From the NCBI GenBank assembly GCA_900470445.1, contig UCAU01000042.1:46710-110709 (forward strand): DNA of 64,000 nt, written 5' to 3'. The stretch is from Hyphomicrobiales bacterium. Its GTDB lineage: Bacteria > Pseudomonadota > Alphaproteobacteria > Rhizobiales > Devosiaceae. A program made the translations under genes and the position numbers. The notes below the pieces were generated by a model. It saw only the letters and a program-made list of their open reading frames with translations. It was not told the origin of the DNA and did no database searches. This document shows positions 60,937-64,000 of this stretch, one piece after another. Positions within the stretch are counted from its first letter, which is position 1. Every line of letters starts with the position of its first letter.

Positions 60937-60960
60937 CTTCCCTGCGAGACGGCAGGGAAG
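60937..60960 (-). other. Hairpin between the aminotransferase and hom
   Basis: CTTCCCTGC (60937-60945) pairs with GCAGGGAAG (60952-60960) around GAGACG in the 104-nt gap. No T-tract follows on the minus strand, so attenuation or mRNA stabilisation is a guess. Confidence 0.5.
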
Positions 60961-60977
60961 CCCTGGACGGAAGAGCC

Positions 60978-62192
60978 CTACCCCGCCAGCGGCACTACGT
61001 TGCTGGTGCCGGGCTTGGAGCCCAGCAGTTTCTTGATGTTGCGGGCGGCCTGGCGGATGCGTTGTTCGTTTTCGACGAAAGCCAGGCGGATATATTGGTC
61101 GCCATATTCGCCGAAGCCGACGCCAGGGGCGACGCCCACGCCGGTTTCCTTGATCAGGAGCTTGGCGAATTCGAGCGAGCCCATATGGGCGAATTGCGCG
61201 GGAATGGGCGCCCAGGCAAACATGGTGGCCTTGGGCACCGGAATATCCCAGCCCGAGCGGCCGAAGCTTTCGACCAGCACGTCGCGGCGGTATTTGTAGA
61301 TCTTACGGACCTCGTCGATCACATCGTCCGAGCCATTGAGGGCGGCGGTTGCTGCCACCTGGATCGGGGTGAAGGCGCCGTAATCGAGATAGGACTTCAC
61401 CCGGGCCAAAGCCGCGATCAGCCGTTCATTGCCCACGGCAAAGCCCACGCGCCAGCCGGGCATGGAATAGGTCTTGGACATGGAGGTGAATTCGACGGTG
61501 ATGTCGATGGCGCCGGGCACCTGCAGCACCGATGGCGGGGGGGCGTCCTCGTCGAAATAGATCTCGGAATAGGCCAGATCGGACAGGATGAAGATGTCGT
61601 TGGCCTTACAATATTTGACCACCTCGGTGTAAAAATCGAGATCGGCCGTATAGGCGGTCGGGTTGGCCGGATAGTTCAGCACCAGCGCGATCGGCTTGGG
61701 GATCGAGTGCCGTACGGCACGATCCAGCGAGCGCATGAAATCCTCATTCGGATCGGCCGGCATGGAGCGCACGACGCCGCCACTCATGATGAAGCCGAAA
61801 GAATGGATCGGATAGGTCGGGTTTGGCACCAGCACCACGTCGCCGGGGGCGGTGATGGCCGAGGCCATATTGGCAAAGCCTTCCTTGGAGCCCAGGGTCG
61901 CCACGATCTGCGTATCGGGGTTCAGCTTCACGCCAAAGCGGCGGCCGTAATAGCTGGCCTGGGCCTTGCGCAGGCCGGGAATGCCGCGCGAAGTCGAATA
62001 ACGATGGGTGCGCGGGTCCTTGACCGTTTCCTGCAGCTTTTCAACGATGTGCTGGGGGGTCGGCATATCGGGATTGCCCATGCCCAGGTCGATGACATCG
62101 ACACCGTCGGCGCGGGCCTTGGCCTTGAGCGGATCGATATGGGCAAAGACATAGGGCGGAAGACGGCGGATTTTGTGGAAGTCGTCGCTCAT
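60978..62192 (-). CDS. Class I/II aminotransferase, AlaC/LL-DAP aminotransferase-like
   Basis: This 404-aa pyridoxal phosphate enzyme has the PLP Lys in SMSKTYSMPGWRVGFA and the early DLGMGNPDMPTPQHIVE, HRYSTSRGIPGLR and NPTYPIHS motifs. The closest named relatives are AlaC-type alanine transaminase and proteins labelled LL-diaminopimelate aminotransferase; the exact amino donor is not settled. It leads the operon with hom, glpX and recJ, consistent with aspartate-family amino acid synthesis. Confidence 0.85.
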   Translation of the reverse strand: MSDDFHKIRRLPPYVFAHIDPLKAKARADGVDVIDLGMGNPDMPTPQHIVEKLQETVKDPRTHRYSTSRGIPGLRKAQASYYGRRFGVKLNPDTQIVATLGSKEGFANMASAITAPGDVVLVPNPTYPIHSFGFIMSGGVVRSMPADPNEDFMRSLDRAVRHSIPKPIALVLNYPANPTAYTADLDFYTEVVKYCKANDIFILSDLAYSEIYFDEDAPPPSVLQVPGAIDITVEFTSMSKTYSMPGWRVGFAVGNERLIAALARVKSYLDYGAFTPIQVAATAALNGSDDVIDEVRKIYKYRRDVLVESFGRSGWDIPVPKATMFAWAPIPAQFAHMGSLEFAKLLIKETGVGVAPGVGFGEYGDQYIRLAFVENEQRIRQAARNIKKLLGSKPGTSNVVPLAG

Positions 62193-62309
62193 GATTTCCT
62201 CGGCGGCCCGCTGGGGACCTTGATCTGGGCCGCGACGCGCCTGGTGCGCTACGCATCTGATACAGATGTCGTGATTATCGCGGAATTATGGTTGTGAACG
62301 GGTTAAACG

Positions 62310-62398
62310 GCCCCGTTTGGGGCGCTTTTCTCATGTTCGGCTCTTCCCAGCCCTTTGGCGGGGCCATTCGGGAAGAGCTAGCGGGCGTTCGCGCCCGC
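62310..62398 (+). other. Cluster of three stable hairpins in the gap before the glycosyltransferase
   Basis: GCCCC-GTTT-GGGGC (62310-62323) precedes TTTTCTC. GCTCTTCCC (62340-62348) pairs with GGGAAGAGC (62370-62378). GCGGGCG-TTCG-CGCCCGC (62381-62398) is a UUCG-type tetraloop. They lie in the 422-nt gap (62193-62614), which shows no gene, and may be a leader or small RNA. Confidence 0.45.
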
Positions 62399-62614
62399 CG
62401 CTGCAAAGGCGTCCGCCGACACGAAATTGCCGGCGAGCGAGGCTCCAACCAATGCAAATGTGTACAGGGACGGCATATGTCTTGCCCTTCAGAAGCGTTT
62501 TTTGTAATGAAACCAGCTATCGATAAGGCCGTTCATAAATCCTCGTCGGGGTATTGTAAATGGTCCGGAGGACGCCAACCTTCGGGATCAGAACGGCGTA
62601 TGTGAGGTAATATC

Positions 62615-63925
62615 TTGAAGCGGATTGCCCTTGTTACAATCGGCACGCAAGGCGACGTTCAACCCTACCTAGCCTTGGCCATTGCGCTCAAGGAGCGCGG
62701 CTATTCGGTTGTATTGGGAGCCTCCGAGGAATTCCAGGACATGGTGGAAGGCTATGGCGTGGAATTCCACACGCTCGGCCCCTCCATCCAGGCGTTCCTG
62801 CTGCAGCAGCGATTCGAAAATGCGATGAGCCAGTCCATGCTCATCAACGGCCCTTCCCTATTGCGGCAAGGCCAGCAGATCGTCGACACCGCCGCGCGCC
62901 ATGCCTGGAATATGTGCCAGGGCGCCGACATGCTGATCCTCAACATGAATACCAGCTTCGGCATCGACATTGCCGAGGCGCTGCACGTGCCCGCGGTGAT
63001 GGTGGCCTTGCAGCCGCTGAATTCGACCAGCGAATTCCCGCTCTGCATCTATTATGGCGCCGATTTCGGCCCGGCCTTCAACAAGCTGACCTATACGGCC
63101 ATGACCGTGCAGCAGATCTATTACAACCTGCCGCGCAACAAGCTGCGCCGGGAGTTGATGGGGCTGGATTCGCGCAAGAAGGGTGGCTTCTTCCGCAATA
63201 CGGACGGCACACCGCTGACCACGCTTTACCCCTATTCCCCCGAGATTTCGCCGCGCCCGCGCGATTGGCCGAAAAGCGCCATCGTCACCGGCTATTGGCA
63301 GCTCAAGGACCGGACCGACTGGCAGCCCTCCGAGGCGTTCCAGAAATTCCTCTCCGAGGGTGAGGCCCCGGTCTATATCGGGTTCGGCTCGATGCCCTTT
63401 GGCGCCGAGCGCAATACCAAGATCTTGAAGGAAGCCGTGGGCATGTGGGGCGGCCGTGCCGTCGTCGCGCGCGGCTGGGGCGGCATCAATCCGCAGGATT
63501 TGCCGGACACCATTTTCGCCATCGAAAAAGCGCCGCATGACAAGCTGTTCAAATATGTCTCGGCGGTGGTGCATCATGGCGGGGCCGGCACGACGTCCGC
63601 AGGGCTGCATCTGGGCCGGCCGACCTTCGTCGTGCCGCAGACGGTGGACCAGCCCTATTGGGGCCGCCGGGTCTATGAGCTGGGCTGTGGCCCCAAGCCG
63701 GTGCGGCTGCGCAAGCTGACTTCGGAAATCCTGGCCGGGGCCTTGGCCGATCTTTCGACCAATGAAGACTATCGCCGCAAGGCCGCCGATATCGCCGAAA
63801 AGCTGCATGCCGAGAACGGCACGGACAAGGCGATCACCATCATCGAGCGCGTGATGGCGAATTATGTGCCGCATGCGAACAAGGTGAAGAAGGTCAAGAA
63901 GCCGTCGCTTAAGCTGGTTGGTTGA
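62615..63925 (+). CDS. Glycosyltransferase, UGT/MGT-like (GT1)
   Basis: This 436-aa GT-B fold glycosyltransferase begins KRIALVTIGTQGDVQPYLALA, as in sterol- and lipid-glucosyltransferases. The nucleotide-sugar binding region is VHHGGAGTTSAGLHLGRP and ends in VVPQTVDQPYWGRRVYELG. The start codon is TTG 62615, 8 nt after GAGG, because no nearby ATG precedes the conserved N-terminus. It probably transfers glucose from a UDP-sugar to a lipid or small molecule; the acceptor is unknown. Confidence 0.85.
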   Translation: MKRIALVTIGTQGDVQPYLALAIALKERGYSVVLGASEEFQDMVEGYGVEFHTLGPSIQAFLLQQRFENAMSQSMLINGPSLLRQGQQIVDTAARHAWNMCQGADMLILNMNTSFGIDIAEALHVPAVMVALQPLNSTSEFPLCIYYGADFGPAFNKLTYTAMTVQQIYYNLPRNKLRRELMGLDSRKKGGFFRNTDGTPLTTLYPYSPEISPRPRDWPKSAIVTGYWQLKDRTDWQPSEAFQKFLSEGEAPVYIGFGSMPFGAERNTKILKEAVGMWGGRAVVARGWGGINPQDLPDTIFAIEKAPHDKLFKYVSAVVHHGGAGTTSAGLHLGRPTFVVPQTVDQPYWGRRVYELGCGPKPVRLRKLTSEILAGALADLSTNEDYRRKAADIAEKLHAENGTDKAITIIERVMANYVPHANKVKKVKKPSLKLVG

Positions 63926-63978
63926 GTTGCGACGGGGCCGTTGGTCCCGCGCCCTACCCCCGACATTGCAATTTCCCA

Positions 63979-64000
63979 CGATGTCATTCCGGCGCAGGCC
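63979..64000. repeat. REP-like palindromic repeat (partial, cut by window end)
   Basis: GATGTCATTCCGGCGCAGGCC matches the arms at 56214 and 56313. The copy continues past the window. Confidence 0.7.

Noticed and set aside
62288..62605. 105-aa ORF in the aminotransferase-glycosyltransferase gap
   Set aside because: It crosses several hairpins, has no ribosome-binding site and no family resemblance.

Overview
The window is high-GC chromosomal DNA from an alphaproteobacterium, most likely a Hyphomicrobiales member close to Devosia. This rests on gene order (aminotransferase-hom-glpX-recJ), the large number of ABC importers, tandem cold-shock domains, MGH1-like glycosidases and GC-rich palindromic repeats. 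The genus is an inference from gene content; no rRNA or marker gene is present to settle it.

1-35.8 kb is a run of catabolic and transport operons. It opens with the tail of a nucleoside-type ABC importer plus a TatD hydrolase. Next come a glycoside hydrolase with a complete carbohydrate ABC importer (3.85-9.9 kb), a divergent GntR regulator facing an aldehyde dehydrogenase and a ribose-type importer (9.9-15.1 kb), two NTF2-like proteins and two AraC regulators. An aromatic-amine-dehydrogenase-type TTQ operon (18.1-21.9 kb: heavy chain, MauE, MauD, light chain, two cytochromes c) follows. Then comes a complete guanidine-use operon (22.0-31.9 kb). It has a near-perfect sigma-54 promoter, a guanidine-I (ykkC) riboswitch with a terminator and an exclusive competing hairpin, an ABC importer, two carboxyguanidine-deiminase-type subunits, a biotin-dependent guanidine/urea carboxylase, allophanate hydrolase and a 29-codon ORF with a strong ribosome-binding site. 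Single genes follow: SDR, ArsR, hemolysin III, DUF192, a double cold-shock protein, glyoxalase I and an M15 peptidase.

36.5-48.2 kb holds two tRNA-Glu genes and an 11.5-kb integrative element inserted in the 3' half of tRNA-Glu(CTC). The element is bounded by a 44-bp direct repeat and carries two further shared motifs inside its ends. Its right part is a phage-satellite-like minus-strand operon: integrase, AlpA-like excisionase, HTH protein, small proteins and a protease-capsid fusion. No terminase or portal is seen. Its left part is cargo: an unrecognised two-gene membrane pair whose first protein has a restriction-type PUA/EVE-like N-terminus, a DprA-phosphoribosyltransferase pair, a lipoprotein and a small protein. 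This cargo is the best candidate for an undescribed, probably defensive, system.

48.4-64 kb returns to core chromosome: an iron-siderophore-type ABC importer with two tandem binding proteins, cyclopropane fatty acid synthase, recJ, glpX, homoserine dehydrogenase with an extra N-terminal domain, an AlaC-like aminotransferase and a glycosyltransferase. GC-rich palindromic repeats occupy several intergenic gaps.
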